Below, in pieces: positions 1-13,000 of a stretch of 64,000 nt of DNA. The position numbers and the translations under genes were made by a program. The notes beneath the pieces were generated by a model that worked only from the letters and a program-made list of their open reading frames with translations, was not told the DNA's origin and made no database searches. Numbering within the stretch: position 1 is the first letter of the stretch; every line of letters begins with the position of its first letter. Origin of the DNA: Pithys albifrons albifrons (Eukaryota > Chordata > Aves > Passeriformes > Thamnophilidae); NCBI RefSeq assembly GCF_047495875.1, contig NC_092473.1, positions 16,798,888 through 16,862,887 of the forward strand. Reading direction: 5' to 3'.

Positions 1-162
1 GCCCCGGCCCGCCCCATGCCCCGGCCCCGCCGCCCCTCCCGCCCCGTGGCCGGGCAGCGCCTCCCGACGGCGACCGCGGGGCCTGCACGGGCCGGGAGGG
101 CCCGGGGCGGGGCCAGAGGCGGAACCAGCCCGGGAGAGCCCGCCCCGCGCCGCGCCAGCAGC

Positions 163-175
163 AAAGATGGCGGCG
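163..175 (+). promoter_or_regulatory. YY1-type element (AAAGATGGCGGCG)
   Basis: The sequence matches the extended YY1 promoter consensus AAGATGGCGGC, which in vertebrate CpG-island promoters usually lies just downstream of the transcription start in this orientation. If so, transcription of USP31 would start shortly before 163, giving a leader of roughly 260-300 bases. The ATG inside the motif also opens a short upstream reading frame. Confidence 0.5.
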
Positions 176-262
176 CTGCGGCGGCGTCTGCCCGGCGCTA
201 AGGTGGCGGCGCGATCACGTGGGGGCGCGCCCCGCCCCGCCCGCTGCATGGCGGCGCCGTGA
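167..262 (+). other. Upstream ORF 1 in USP31 leader (31 codons)
   Basis: The ATG at 167 opens a frame that passes in frame through a second ATG at 248 and stops at TGA 260-262. It encodes a short arginine- and alanine-rich peptide. It counts as an upstream ORF only if the transcript starts before 167. The ATG at 248 gives a nested four-residue version. No family resemblance; any effect would be on translation rather than through the peptide. Confidence 0.35.
216..221 (+). promoter_or_regulatory. E-box CACGTG in USP31 promoter
   Basis: A perfect palindromic CACGTG in the context TCACGTGGG fits USF, MYC/MAX or TFE-family factors. It lies in the CpG island about 200 bases before the start codon. 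The match is exact but occupancy is inferred. Confidence 0.4.
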
Positions 263-297
263 AGCGGCGGAGCCGCGGCCCGACCCGGCCCGGCGGG

Positions 298-318
298 ATG
301 CGGCGGCCGCCGGGCTGA
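298..318 (+). other. Upstream ORF 2 in USP31 leader (6 codons)
   Basis: ATG at 298 followed by five codons and TGA at 316-318, about 110 bases before the main start. Too short to be a gene; listed because it could influence scanning ribosomes. Confidence 0.35.
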
Positions 319-426
319 GCTCCGGGCCGAGCTCCTGGCCGAGCGGGCTCCGGGCCGAGCGCCGGCACGCCGAGCGCCGCGGGGGCTGAGCGGGCCGAGC
401 GGGGATGCGCGCTGCGCCGCGCCGCC

Positions 427-1008
427 ATGTCGCGGGTGAGCGGCGCCGGGCCGGCCGGCAGCGCCAAGGAGAAGCGCTCCTTCAGCAAGCGGCTCTTCCG
501 CGGGCGGGCGGCGGGCGGCGGCGCGGGCTCGGCCCCGGCCGCGGCCCCGGCCCCGGCGCCGTCCGGGCGGTCGCTCGGCGGGTTCATGAGCCGCGTGCTG
601 AAGACCCTGTCCACGCTCTCGCACTACAGCAGCGAGCCCGAGCCCCGCGGCGCGCTCGCCCCGCGCCTGCCCCCGGCACAGGCGGCGGGCGGCCTGGGCA
701 GCTGCTTCCCGCCGGGCCCGCCGCGCAGCCCCGAGCCCCCGCCGCGCCCCGCCGGCACCGCCGAGCCCGTGCCCGGCGTGGCGGGGCTGCGCAACCACGG
801 CAACACCTGCTTCATGAACGCCATCCTGCAGTGCCTCAGCAACACCGAGCTGTTCGCAGAGTTCCTGGCGCTGGAGCAGTTCCGCGCCGGGCCACCCCCC
901 GCCGACGGGCCGCCGCCCGCGCCCGGAGAGGTCACGGAGCAGCTGGCGCAGCTCGTGCGGGCGCTCTGGACCCTCGAGTACACCCCGCAGCACAGCCGCG
1001 ACTTCAAG
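427..1008 (+). CDS. USP31: USP31 coding exon 1
   Basis: 194 codons, ending at ACTTCAAG before donor gtgagc, phase 0. Encodes the basic N-terminus, a Pro/Ala/Gly-rich low-complexity linker and the start of the USP fold with catalytic Cys128 (TGC at 808-810). It ends in the conserved YTPQHSRDFK segment. Confidence 0.96.
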
Positions 1009-4000
1009 GTGAGCGGGCCCCCTGCCCGCGGTCCCGGGGAGCCCCGGGGTGCCGGTGCTGGCCGTGACACCGGAAAACGTGTCACACACATGGTCACAGC
1101 GGTGTCCCCCGCCACACGGGCACCGCAGGCGGCCCCGTCAGCAGCTGTGGCGGGTGCCCTGCTGCTGCTCCGAGCACCCGCGCCGTGGGAAGAACCCTCT
1201 GGCCTCGCCAGCTGCGTGCCAGTAGCTCTGGAGAGCTGCTCCCGTCCTGCCCCCGGGGCAGTGCTGTGGGCACCCCATGCGGATGGCACCAGGTTTTCTT
1301 GTAGAGTGAGTTGGAGAGGAGGTGCTCAGATGCATGAAAACAGCAAGAATGTCACTGACACGGTCTCAGGCTGTGTTCAGGTGGGGTGCACAGCAGGTGG
1401 AATCGGCTCTCTCTCAGCGCTGCTGGATGTTGGATTGCCCAAGAGGCTCCTCTGAGCTGTCAGTGGCCTTTGTCGGATGCACGGCCAGCACCTTTTGCTT
1501 CTCCTGGGTGGGGACTGTTCGTGGGGAGCTCGGCTGTTTGCCCTGGAGCGAAGGCACAGGGACCGTGTGAGGCTCCGGTGCTTTCAGGAGAGACGGTTCT
1601 GGGGGAGTGCTCGGGTGGCAGATCCGCTCCGTGTGTCGGGCTGTGGCAGCATCGCGGGGCAGTCGCCTTGGCGGCCACAGAGGTGCTCCGGCAGGAGAAG
1701 AAATTGTGTTCTCCTGAGAAATAGCAGGAATAAAAGGTTGTGAAAGCAGAACTTTATTCTGCCAGTGGAACTGATAGAAGGGAGAGCAGCCCTGTTTCTA
1801 GGCCAGGCTCATCTGCTTGCACAGGCTGTGGGAGTGGGGCTTGGGTACGGGTGACAGCAGGAGGAAGAGCAGCAGGGCTGGGGATTAAATTAAGGCCATT
1901 TTCCACAGGCATTTATAGTGAAACTTTGCTGCTTGCAGGCATCACTGGCAGTAAGCAAGCACTGTTCTGCTCGTGGATGGAGCTGGCCTCATCCATCTTC
2001 TGCCTGCCAGGAGAACCTTGGAGCTTTTAAAAAGCCTCTTGCTGGGGGGATCCAGTCCAATTGGTCCAGTTGGTTCAGCACTGCTCAGTGCCATCAGCTC
2101 AGGTCCTGCTGTGGGACTGTGTCATTGTGTCAAATGCTGTTCCTTACATGGGTCAATTACTTCTAATAGGAAATTAACACCTCTAAAGACAGTTAACTTG
2201 TGTGAACCTGTTGTTAAATTCAGTGTTCTTAGTTAAATTTTTTCTCTGCAGCAGATTTGCACAGTTCATTTACAGATGTAAGTAATAGGTTAAGACTGGA
2301 GAAAGGCAAAGATTGGTGTTTTCACTCTGGAAACTGGTGCTTCTCCCTAAAACAAGGAAACATCTCAAGCTTGCTCTGGATAGAGGGTGGAACATTTCTG
2401 ATCTGCCTTGCTGTAACTGTTTTTAAGGGTGAAGTGTTTTCAGGAGAGTCATTCTGGCTTTTTCCTCTAACAGTAATAGCCATTGACAGTAATATTTATT
2501 TGACAGCCAAAAAGCTCTTTAGCCAGCATACTTAGAAATCCATGTCTTGGGGTTTTTTTGCTTTTTTTTAAATCTCTTTTGGCACTGAATATAACTGGGT
2601 GAAGGCACATTCTAATTCCTAAGTACTTCTCTGCAGAGGCTAAATGTATTTTAGGATAAAGATAATACTTATCTTTTTGCTTGTTCTCATATCTGTAAGC
2701 TTCTCTCTTGGAAGAGAGGAAATTATTTTTCAAGGGAGTGTGTCTTGGCATCCTTGTGGACAGGGGCCTTTTAGGGGGTGAATTTTGGGATGCTCTTCTC
2801 TCAGCTGTTTTTTCTTGGTAGTGTTTTCTCACTTTTGAAGTTGATCTTCAAGAAATAACCCATCCCTTGGGTTCCTGATTCATGTAGCTGCTGAAACCAA
2901 GGAAAATGCAATTCAAGCAAGTGGTTTGTGTAAAATGGTTTGTCTTGTAATTTCGGGGTGAGGGAGAGCCTTGTGGAGAGCTCATGCCCAGTGAGGGGAG
3001 GTCTGGAGTGCTGGCAGAGAGGGGGAAGCTGGGGGAAGCAGCAGATGTAGAAGGCTGAGGCAGTAGGAAGAGGTCTGGAAAGGACTGCGGTGGGAGGTGG
3101 AAGCAAAGGGGTTTGGTTTCTGGGCTGGGAGGAGAAGGGAACCTGGGCAGTCCTTCCTGGGAAATGGAATGAAAGCACCGTGGTGGAGCTGGTGGTTCCT
3201 GGGTTTATCTCTGCTGTGAATTACCTTCCCATTGGTCCCGTGCTCCATTGCTGTTTACTGTAACAATCCTTCTCTTCCGATTGCTCAGTGGGTTTTGTTT
3301 TCCTGCCTAAACAAAGCTGCTGCTTTCATAACAGGGACCAGTATTGCAGCTTGTGCTTCCTCCTTTCCCTTTGTGATGATGTGACAATGGTGACAAACAT
3401 CTATTGTATAAGTGGAGCTTCAGGCTTGTTTTTTTCCAGGGAGATGTCCTGTCCTGCCTACAAAGTTCAGTCAGGGAGGACAGAGCACCCTTTGTATTGG
3501 GAATCGGTCTGCGACACTTGCAGGTGATGGTGGGGTCTTCAGCAAGAAGGATTTTGATTTTAACTAATTTGGCTTGAAAAACTGTATGAAAACTCTCTGA
3601 AAGGCTGTATCTTATGCAAATTCATTGCCTTCTGTGGAGTTCAGGTCTACTGTGGATGACAAGGGTGTTTTCTGTTTTGAGACTTTGAGGCTATAAGGCA
3701 GTTGCACACTGAAGCATGTCAGTATTTAACAAGACCTGTTGCATGCCAGAGCTGGGATTGCATATTTTTCCTACAAGACAAAGATGGCCTTAACTGTGGC
3801 CTGCAGCATGTACAGCAAATGCAGCACAGTCACCATAACTCAGTTGGGCTGGATTATCAGAACTTGATCTGAACCTAGAAAGTATCCCTGTTGGTAGAGC
3901 AGGGATAATTGTGCCAGGTAAAAGTGCTGCTTCCTTTTTATATGTATTTTTGAACCTGTGTTTGGTGTGAGATGTCACAGTAGCTGTGTGTAACTTCTGT

Positions 4001-7000
4001 TTCAAGGTGTTTGGGCAAGTGTCTCAACTGGGACAAGCACTCTGCCAGCTTTGTTGGGCACTTCTTTGGGAGTGAATCACTAACTCCCGAGTTATGAAGG
4101 AGTTCCTGCAAAGTGTGGATGTGCTCAGATCTTTGCCTCCTGTTGGAAGTGCAGCGAGAGCCATTCTCAGCAGGGGCTGCTGGGGCAGTGTGGGCATGTC
4201 CCCCACCCAGAGCTGTCAGCCTCAAGCCCTTCTGCTCATCAGAGCCCTTGTGCTTTGCTAACGGGGCCAGTGATGTGTGAAATGAGATCTCTCAGATCAC
4301 ATTTAATTATCTTTCTCTCTACCCAGCACAGGATCAGTTATTTTGTTCTGCACAGGGTCAACTGCTTATTCCTAAAATATTTCTGTGGAGAGCTGACTGT
4401 CCTCCCTCTGCACAGAAGGATGGAAGAAAGGGCATGAAAGAAGAAACACGAAACCCTTCACCCTTCCCTCAGGGTCCCTTGGCTCTTGCTTTCTGGCAGT
4501 CATCTAAAAGGGCTTTGAGTGAGGCCAAGTAACATGGAATCTTGAAGTGCTTCTTCCAGTTCAGTCCAGGTACTCCCAGTGGTGGCATCACACTGGGGAG
4601 ACTTGTCCTAGAGCTGCTCTGAGATATGGAGTTGACACACTTTGCTTGAAATAAAAAGCAAATGAAATTTTTTACATCATCATTGTGACAGTTTTTGACA
4701 TCACTGTAATCTGTTGCACTGGGATCCCAGAGGTCTTTGACCAGCTTGCCAGGTTAGACTTATCTTTTTTTAATGTTAATGATCAATAAGATGCAAGTCC
4801 ATTGTTGTGTGTGGGGTTTGTTTTGTTTTGCTTATTTCTTTGCATATATTTCCTTACAATTGTTTTATTTGCCCTCCACACACACATAAACCTTCTGGGA
4901 AGGGTTTCCTCCAGGGTTTCCAGATCCTGGTTGCCTTAAGGCAGCAGTCTGACTTACTTATGAAATCCAAAGGCTTTTCCAGGGATTTCTGGGTTATGCC
5001 TCAAACTTTGATCTGAGCGAGTGCAGCACGAGGCTGGGGAGCCGGGGCTGAGCAGCAGAGTCTGGAGGTCAGGAGTGGTTTGCTGAGGATGCTCTGCAGG
5101 AGGGGGCAGCAGGAGTGTGGTGTGAGTGCTCCCCTCGAGTGGAGGGACAGGCGAGGGGAGAGACCCCAGTGTGGAGCAGCTCTGCTGTGAGGTGGCCCTG
5201 GGGACAGGGAACCCTCTGTAGGGTTGGAAGGGTGACTGTATGTTATTGCTAAAAATGTGTTTTCTGTCGTCTGAGCTCCCAGGTCCTTATTTCCATGCTG
5301 CCCATGCAGGATGACAGTATGGTGTAAGGTGAAAGTATGAGAGCCATGTGTGCCTGGCAGCCAGTGAAAGGGATGAGGGGAGGTGTGTTCCCAGGCAGCT
5401 TGATTGGATCTGTGTTGCTCTACACTGGCCTTTGGCCACACTGGATTGGGATGATTCTTGCTGCCAGTTGAGCAAAGCACTGCTTAATGAGCTCGTCTGC
5501 ATAAGATTGTGTCAGTTTGTTGTAAAGTGCAGGGGAGACTCCTCAGAGCAGTAGTGATCAGATGCCCCTCATCTCAGGGTCTGCCTGAAGCTGAGCCTGG
5601 AGAGTTCCAGGTGTGCAGCTGGAGCTTGGACTTCTCAGGCTGCCGAGCCCAGCCCTCATCTCTGTTCTCTATGTCAGTATTTACTGACTCTACTGAATTG
5701 CTTCATACTTGTGGCATTCCCCCACTCCTCAGTCTCTCACTCCTTTGAATCCCACTGATCGCTCTGCCAGTGTAGCAGGAAAACGAAGTTGTTGTTGTTG
5801 AACGAAACGAGGGTTTCTGCTCGTTGTAAGGATGAATTCTCCCAGCAGCCAGCACTGACTCCTGGCAGTGCCTTCTGGCAGGCAAGACCTGCACTGCTGT
5901 GAAGGGCCCGGGAAGGAAGGTGCCTGTTTGGGAATGCAGCACCCACAACCCACCTCCGTGTCCATGTGTACACACAGCAGCCCCGGAGAGCATCATCTGG
6001 ACAAACTTGGCTCTCTGTGTTAAAGGAAGGTGGTTAATGAGTATGAACTGCGGCGTCAGCCTGGAAGGATGAGAGTAGCTGCTGGCAGGAGATCGATGTC
6101 AAGCAGGGGCTGGTGGGGTGATGCTTCTTGTCCAGGCTTGTTAAACGTGGTGGAGAATCCCTCTGGTGCTGCTGTGCTACTCCCTGCCCTGCTCCTCTTG
6201 GCTTTGTGTTCTGAAGTGTTCCCGTAAGTGGTTGTGCCTCTTCCCCTCTGCAGTGGGCAGGGCTTGGCTGTGCAGGGACACTGGCTGCCTGTGGAGCTCC
6301 ATGTCCCACAGGGTGCTGCCTGCAGAGCCCCAGCACTTGTGAATGCCCACGGGATGAGGGAGAAGTGTTTTGTCCTGCCTTGGCTGCTGTGACAGACCTG
6401 CTGTCATCAAACCTTCCTTTTGCCTGTCTGGTGGCTGTGATAAGTCTCAGCCCCCGGGGATCTCTTCTGCCCATCCTCGATGCTGGGTGGGAGGTGGGCA
6501 GGTGAGCCCCGAGGCCTAAACCGTGTTGCTGCTTGGGTATTACTCTCTCCAAAAAAGAGCATCTCCAGAGAGGGGAAAGTGCTGTCTGTGTGTGTGAGCA
6601 GAGAGAGTAATTTAGGTAAGCTCTTCGTGAGATGTCTATTGTAGAACTTACCCAAACACAGAACTGTGGCTGTGGGTGTCAAAAAGAAGAATCATGTGGT
6701 TGAGCTTAACTTGCTGTTCAATGGAAGATAAAGAATAGCCTTTCTCTCCTGCTCACGTGTGTTACTGGGTCAGGTCTCTAATGAGCTGGGTTCATCCGTT
6801 CACGTGCAAAATCCTTCCACAGCTACTTCCTACCAGGGCCACACTGAAAAATAGCAGACTGGCATTTTTCCTCTAGTTGTCTTTGTGATCTGGAACAACA
6901 ATAGCAGCAAAGGAGAGGCCATGGATTTATTTATTGTATCTATTTAGAGCAGTAGATGAATGATTATTAAACTTGCAGTGGACTGATAAAACTGTAATGT

Positions 7001-10000
7001 GTCTTTGCTGTAAATCTGCTTTATGGACAGGCAGGGACTGATTTGGTTGCAGGGCGTGTGCATTAGGGGGAGGTAAGTGAGTGGGATTGATAGGAAGTTC
7101 TGATGTCCCCCGTCTTACTTCTTTGGATCGTGCCACTTCATTCAGGGTGCCTGTGTGCTGGAGCTCACACATCTGGGGATCAGAGGATCCATCTGCTTAC
7201 TTCTGAGCTGGTAGGGTCTGAGCTGAGGAAGGGTTGGAGGTGCTGTATAGTCATGGAGGGTGTTGGGGGGAGTGTGAGAGTCTGTGCCTGCTCCTGGTGC
7301 CTCACAGCTGAAACAGCTGCACCAGAATCATTTTGGAGTTGTTGTTAATCCCTGCAGTGCTGGATGGAAGCTGGTCAGATGTGCCACCTATACTTACAGA
7401 AGAGCCAGATTAGGGGCAGAGGTTAAATGTCATTGGGGGTTGGTAAATATGGTGCTTTTCATGTGTTTTTAAACCATTTGTTTCTTAAATCTGTATCTTC
7501 AGCCAGTTGCAGTTGCTGTTGCATTACTGCAGGACCACCAAAGTGAGGTGTTGTCTTCTCTTCCATGATAAGTGAAAGAGAAGGAGAAATTTGGGATTAT
7601 GGCAATGGTGGGAGACTTGCTGCTGACTTGGAAGGGCAGTCTGGGAAAGTAAATATGGAGAGGTGCTGGAAGGCCAGTGCTCAGTGATGAAGTACTTGCT
7701 TGTTTGTCTACTTTGCCTGTCAGATGTTCCCAGAGTTGTTAAGGAAGGGCCAGTCTGGCTGCCAAGGGACTGTTTTTTCCCACCTATAGCACAGGGCCAT
7801 GTGCCTTCCCAGGAGCAGAGTTTAAGCAGTAACAGACCCACGTGTGGCAGTGTTGGCAGGAAGTGGGAGTGACGCTGGGAGCACGCTGCTGTTGCAGGAG
7901 GGTTTTTGTAATGGGCTCTTGTGAGGAAATTGCATCTGGTGTTTTGTAGTGCTTCCTGAATGACTTCCAAAATCTTGTAATGTGTCTCCACAGGCAGCTC
8001 TTTGTCCTTTAGTCCACTCAGGCTGTGAGAGTGTCAAGGAAACCTGAGCAGTTATCATAGAGATGCTTCCTAGACAAGCAGTGACACAAATACAGAGCAA
8101 GGCACGTGGCTACTGTGCTCGGGGGTGGTGTGGACTGGCAGCTCTCTGTGGGACAGTGCTTTGCCAGGGACACACATCAGGAACAGCCAGGGAGGGATCT
8201 TGCTTTGCTTGATGGGAAATGGGAGCAGAGAAGGCTGTTTGGTCTCCATTTACCTTTGAGTGCCTACAGGCTACTTCAGATTTCTCTCCCCCATAAGCTG
8301 GTTTGCAGCAGCATCCCAAGCTGAGGTTACACTGAGCACTGAGCTGGGGTGCTGGGGTCCACACCTGTGTGGCACTGAGGTGAACATTGGCTGGAGACCA
8401 CTCTTTTGGTTGAAGTGGTGTGCACATATTTCATGTGGGAGGGTGCTGGTCTCTGTGCAGGCAAGGGCAGTAAATCTGCTGTTGGAAGGGCTGCACATAT
8501 GTAATGAGAGCAGATTATTTCTGTTTTCCATTATTTTGCTGCCTTGAGGTAGGTGGACAGATTATAGAGGATAGAGAGTATATGTTTATCAGTCCTTTCC
8601 TGTCTCTTTCATCACCACTCCCCCCTCAGTGACCCCATTTTCAGAGGGATAAAGCAAGTGGCCCAACCTCATTTCTCAAATCTATTGCAAAGTCTGATTA
8701 GAGGAGCAGAGGAACCCTGTTTTGGGGTGCGTATGCAGCCTGCCAGGCCCTGGGCCCCTGGCTCTGCAGCCTTCCCACCTGTTCTGCCCTGCAGGTACTG
8801 TCTGGCCTCTGCTGGTGCCCCTGTCCCTCTTGGGGACCCTGCTCAGTAGGTCAGTCCCGTGGGAGCACTCTGTCTCTGCCGATGGAAGCGGGTGCTGCAG
8901 GGAGGTTGGGGAGATGCTGTGCAACTGGCAGAGGCTTTACTTTGAGCCTGGTTCTTGCAGAGAGGCCTGGTATTGACTTTGGGGACAGAATTGCTGGAGT
9001 GGGTGTGTGGTGGTGACTGCCCTGTGCCCAGGTGTTTTGGGAGGAGCAGGCTGGCTCTCCCTGCCGCAGCTGATGCGGGCTCGGAACGCAGACTGTGCCG
9101 GCTTTTCTGTGGCACTGGTGGTGTCTGCTGCTCAGGAAGGAACCCTAGCTCGGCTGATGGGGTCTGCCCACCCCAGCATACTGCTCCAGAGGCAATTTCA
9201 GCTGAATGCAGGTGCTAGTGCCTGGCTCCCATTCTCCAGAGCCTGTGTTTGTTCCCCACTGTGCAGTGAGGAGAGCTGGCCAGCTGTTCGGGGCAGGTTG
9301 TGGAGGTAAAAGTGGGGTTCAGAGAGCTGGAGCAGAGAAAGTGTTTCCTGATGATGGAAAATAGCCTTTCCCACTGATCCTGTGTGGGCTCCTGGTGGCT
9401 TTTCGAGGAGGAGGAGGAGATGCCCTGAGGAAGAAGCACATAGGGTCCAGCTGGAGGGGGCAGAGCAAACATTGCCCTGATGTGTCTCCAGAACTGCAGG
9501 GTAAGGGTAAATCTGAAAAGAGCAGATTTTGTCTGCTGATGAGCTTAAAGCCCTTCTTGTTTGTGTCTGTAAGAAAAAAACAGGTCTGAACAAATCGCTT
9601 GGGTTGCTGGTGTCCTTCTGAGGTGGTGTTTCTGGAAATTCAAGAGTAAATTAGATGGTTCCCCAGGCTCTCAGCATGCATCCCCAGCAGTGCCAGCTGT
9701 GCCTCTTGCACCTCTGGCTGAGTCCCCCTGGTTTGGAGTTCACTGGTTCAGCAGCACTTGTTCTGTGCTGTGCTGCTCTGCTGTTGGTCGTTCTGGGACA
9801 CCTTGGTTCCTTGTGTTCAGGGAAAGCTGCACCTGGCTGGCTGGGATGACAATAGAAGATGGTATTTAGGGTGAGCAAGTTGGGCATAGTGGACTCTTGT
9901 TATGCAGTGGAGAAAATTCCATGGTGACTGTACTGTTCTGGTGCTTGAGAGGGTGGTGATGGGGAATAATTTTGCTCTACTTGCGGGGTGGTGATCAGAC

Positions 10001-13000
10001 TGTAGAAGCATCTGTGGTTTAGATGACCTGATCCTCACTGAGTCCAGGAATTGTAGACCTAAATTAGTATAGAGCATCTAGATCAAGGTTTTGGGATATC
10101 TGAGACCTCACCAAAGCTGCAATGAATGAGACAGTGAGTGAGCATTAGAACATTAAATTGCTGTTTTGTTTCATCTTGAACAAAGAAGATTTCCTGAGGG
10201 GAGCAGTGTCAGACCCTGTGGTGCAGGGGTAGGTGTGATGGAAATGGCCTCAGCTCTGTGTTGGCATGGGCAGGGCCTGATACTGTTGCTGCACCTCCAT
10301 CCATTCTCTCTGCAGAACATCGTGTCCAAAAATGCAATGCAGTACCGTGGGAACGCCCAGCACGATGCCCAGGAGTTCCTGCTTTGGCTCCTCGACAGAG
10401 TCCACGAGGATCTGAACAACGTGGTGAATTCCAGTGGCATGCCTCCCATCAAGGTAAGGGATTCTGCTGGGAGCCAGCATGGGAGAGCAGCTCTAACTTT
10501 GCACACAGGCTTCCCTTTTAAAGTAATTCTCCCCACTGGCTTCTCAACTCCAATAGTTCAGATGGAATAAAAGCTTGGGTGAAAATACTGTTTGTTTCTG
10601 CCCTGGGAATGTAACCAGCTGTTCCACTAATCACTGGTAAGTGTTCCCCAAATGTGAGTGGCCACAGGCTCTGCAAGAGCTGGGAGGTGTTACCTGGGAC
10701 CTGCCAGGCCTCATCAGGTGCCCTGCCCTTCCCTGGGCTGCCCTGCCTGCCTCACCCCCCTGCATGCCCACCCCTCAGAGGAGAGTGCACTTGGTAGTTA
10801 AAAGTCTGGTGGTATTTTTCTGGTGGTTTTGGGCAAGGAGGGCACAAATTTGACTGGAGTCCTGGAGCCACCTGCTTGGTGCACCCCCACAACCTGGGTG
10901 TGCATTGAGGATTTGTTTCTCTCTTTTCAGCCACCTCTGGAGGATGATGTGCTGCTCGAGGGCCCAGCCTTTCCCATCAGTAGCACTTTTGTGCAGGAAC
11001 TCTTTCAAGCCCAGTACAGGTATGGTATTTTGTAAATGTGGAGACAAAATTGCATGTGCTGGTGACCCCAGCATAATTCTCAATTGACACTAGCTCCCAG
11101 TACAGTTGGGACTGGTATCACTGTGTTAACAGCTGTTTCTGAATTCTTGTGAAGGGAATCTGAACTAAGACCTTGCTCCAGAGGAGAGAGAGAATTTCAC
11201 AACTTCAAAGTTAGCATAGTCTGTGTAAATCTGCAGCATGTACCTCTACACATGCCCTGATGCATTGTGAGAGTGAGTCAGTACTCAGTGGAGTGAAGCC
11301 TCAGGAGAGCCCAGAGCTGTGGGGCTCACCCTGGCTATCGAGGGGAGAGCCCACGGCGGGGTCTGGAGGTGCCTGGGAGTTGCAGATCCCTGATGTGTGC
11401 AGAGTGCCTGTTATCTGGCACTTGGGGATTCTGAGCTGAAGCTAACACTGTCCCTTCAGGGTTCTCCCATGAGTTTTCCTACTTTCTTGGAAGTGAGCTT
11501 TCTAATTTCAGAGCTAATAGAAGAGAACAGCTGAATTGCCAGTGTTCCCTGATGGCTTGTGCCTGTGCTGCTGTTAGAATTGTAATTCCTGGGCTTTCTC
11601 CCCGGTATTTTTCAAGTTTTCTGTTGCAAAGGAGAAACCTTAAGCCTGGTCTAAGACACAAAGCCAGTGTGAGTGCAGGTTAATTCTGAATGAGAGAGAA
11701 TTCTTGTCTGGAGGTTTTCCCCTCTGAGTAAGAGCTGTGTGTCCCTCAATGCTGACTGTCACTGTCCCTGTCCCATCACTTCACCTCTCTCCAAAGACAA
11801 AACCCTTTCAGGCTGTCCACATTGGAGCTACTGTTGGTTAATTCCCAGTTTTGCAGTGATGTTTATTAAGAGGCACATTCAGGGACTGGAGTGAAATCTT
11901 TTCTTGGCATGCCATGTAATGAATTTTGAGACTAATTACTTTTAAAGGGTTTAGAAAGGAGTATCCAGGTTGCCATGTGAAGGCTCTTATTTGGGATGTG
12001 ATGGTTTATACATTCCTGATGAAGTGAGGTGTGTTACCCTGTTACCCATGTTTGTCCCAGGTCCTCCCTGACGTGCCCTCATTGCCAGAAGCAAAGCAAC
12101 ACCTTTGACCCTTTCCTCTGCATCTCGCTGCCGATCCCTCTGCCCCACACACGGTAGGGAACTGTCCTGAACTTAATGTTGGCTGTTTCTCATGCACGTA
12201 GTGTGGTTTAATTTGCTGCAGCAGGAAGAAAGATGTCAGCAAAATTTCTCTGCTAGGTCTCTAAAAAAGACAGATAGGAACATATGGGGCTTTAATTTTT
12301 TGCTTTGCAGGTAAATTGGAAAATTGAGCCTTTTACTTGTTTCAGAACAGCCCTTTGACCCCACCCTTCCTATAGAATTAATGTTGGGGGAAAAGTCTTT
12401 TATTCATGTAACCAAAATATTTTGCTTTTCACTTAACTTATAGCATTTTAAAATTAAAAAGGGGAGAAGGATGAAACACTTCTTTGGTTTTTTGGGTAGT
12501 CTCACTGATTGCTCCAGTTTCAAAGAGTGAAGTTAAAAGCTTTACTGCAAAACATTTTGCTTTTTTGAAAGACAGCTGTTTGAAATGAAGTAAAAAGCTC
12601 CAGGGAGGGGAAGAAAAGTCCACATAAAAAGTTCAGAGTGAAGATAAAGAGATGCACAGAAAAACTACTTGTGGTATAAACAAACTCTTTCACCTCATGT
12701 GTTGCTTCCAGAAGCAGTGGAGCAGAGTGATGACAGGATGGATTAAACATAGTTCTGTCACATTTGCTTTGGAAATCCCTGCTTCACCACTGGGTGGAGG
12801 CTGAGTGGGCTCTTCAGGGAAGGTGCCTCCCCTTTTCTCTGCCCAGGTAGTGCTGCTGGCTGCTGTTGGAGGCAGGATTGAGGGCTGGAGGCAGCCTGTT
12901 TGCTGTGGCAGCTGTCCAGGTGCTTTAAGGTGCTCAGTCTGGATCCTTCCTGGAAAACTCTGATTGTTTTGTCACAGACAGTGTTGGTTTTAACTTTGTG

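Larger units (their letters stand above)
1..1100 (+). promoter_or_regulatory. USP31: CpG-island promoter and 5' UTR of USP31
   Basis: Very GC-rich, CpG-dense sequence surrounds the first coding exon and continues a little way into intron 1. There is no TATA box in the visible part. Short GC boxes, a YY1-type element and a CACGTG E-box lie 200-270 bases before the start codon, which is typical of a broadly expressed CpG-island promoter. The transcription start cannot be fixed from sequence, and the island may extend left of the window. Seen: composition and motifs. Inferred: promoter role. Confidence 0.8.
405..10947 (+). other. Overlapping out-of-frame upstream ORF across USP31 exons 1-3 (about 252 aa after splicing)
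   Basis: An ATG at 405 lies 22 bases before the USP31 start and in another frame. It has G at -3 but C at +4. Read along the spliced transcript, the frame stays open through the rest of exon 1 (to 1008), all 138 bases of exon 2 (10316-10453) and 17 bases of exon 3, stopping at TGA 10945-10947. That makes 253 codons including the stop. The exon 1 part is arginine, alanine and proline rich, as expected from GC-rich sequence read out of frame, so openness there is weak evidence. No recognised domain. Most likely a translational control feature or chance. Confidence 0.25.
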
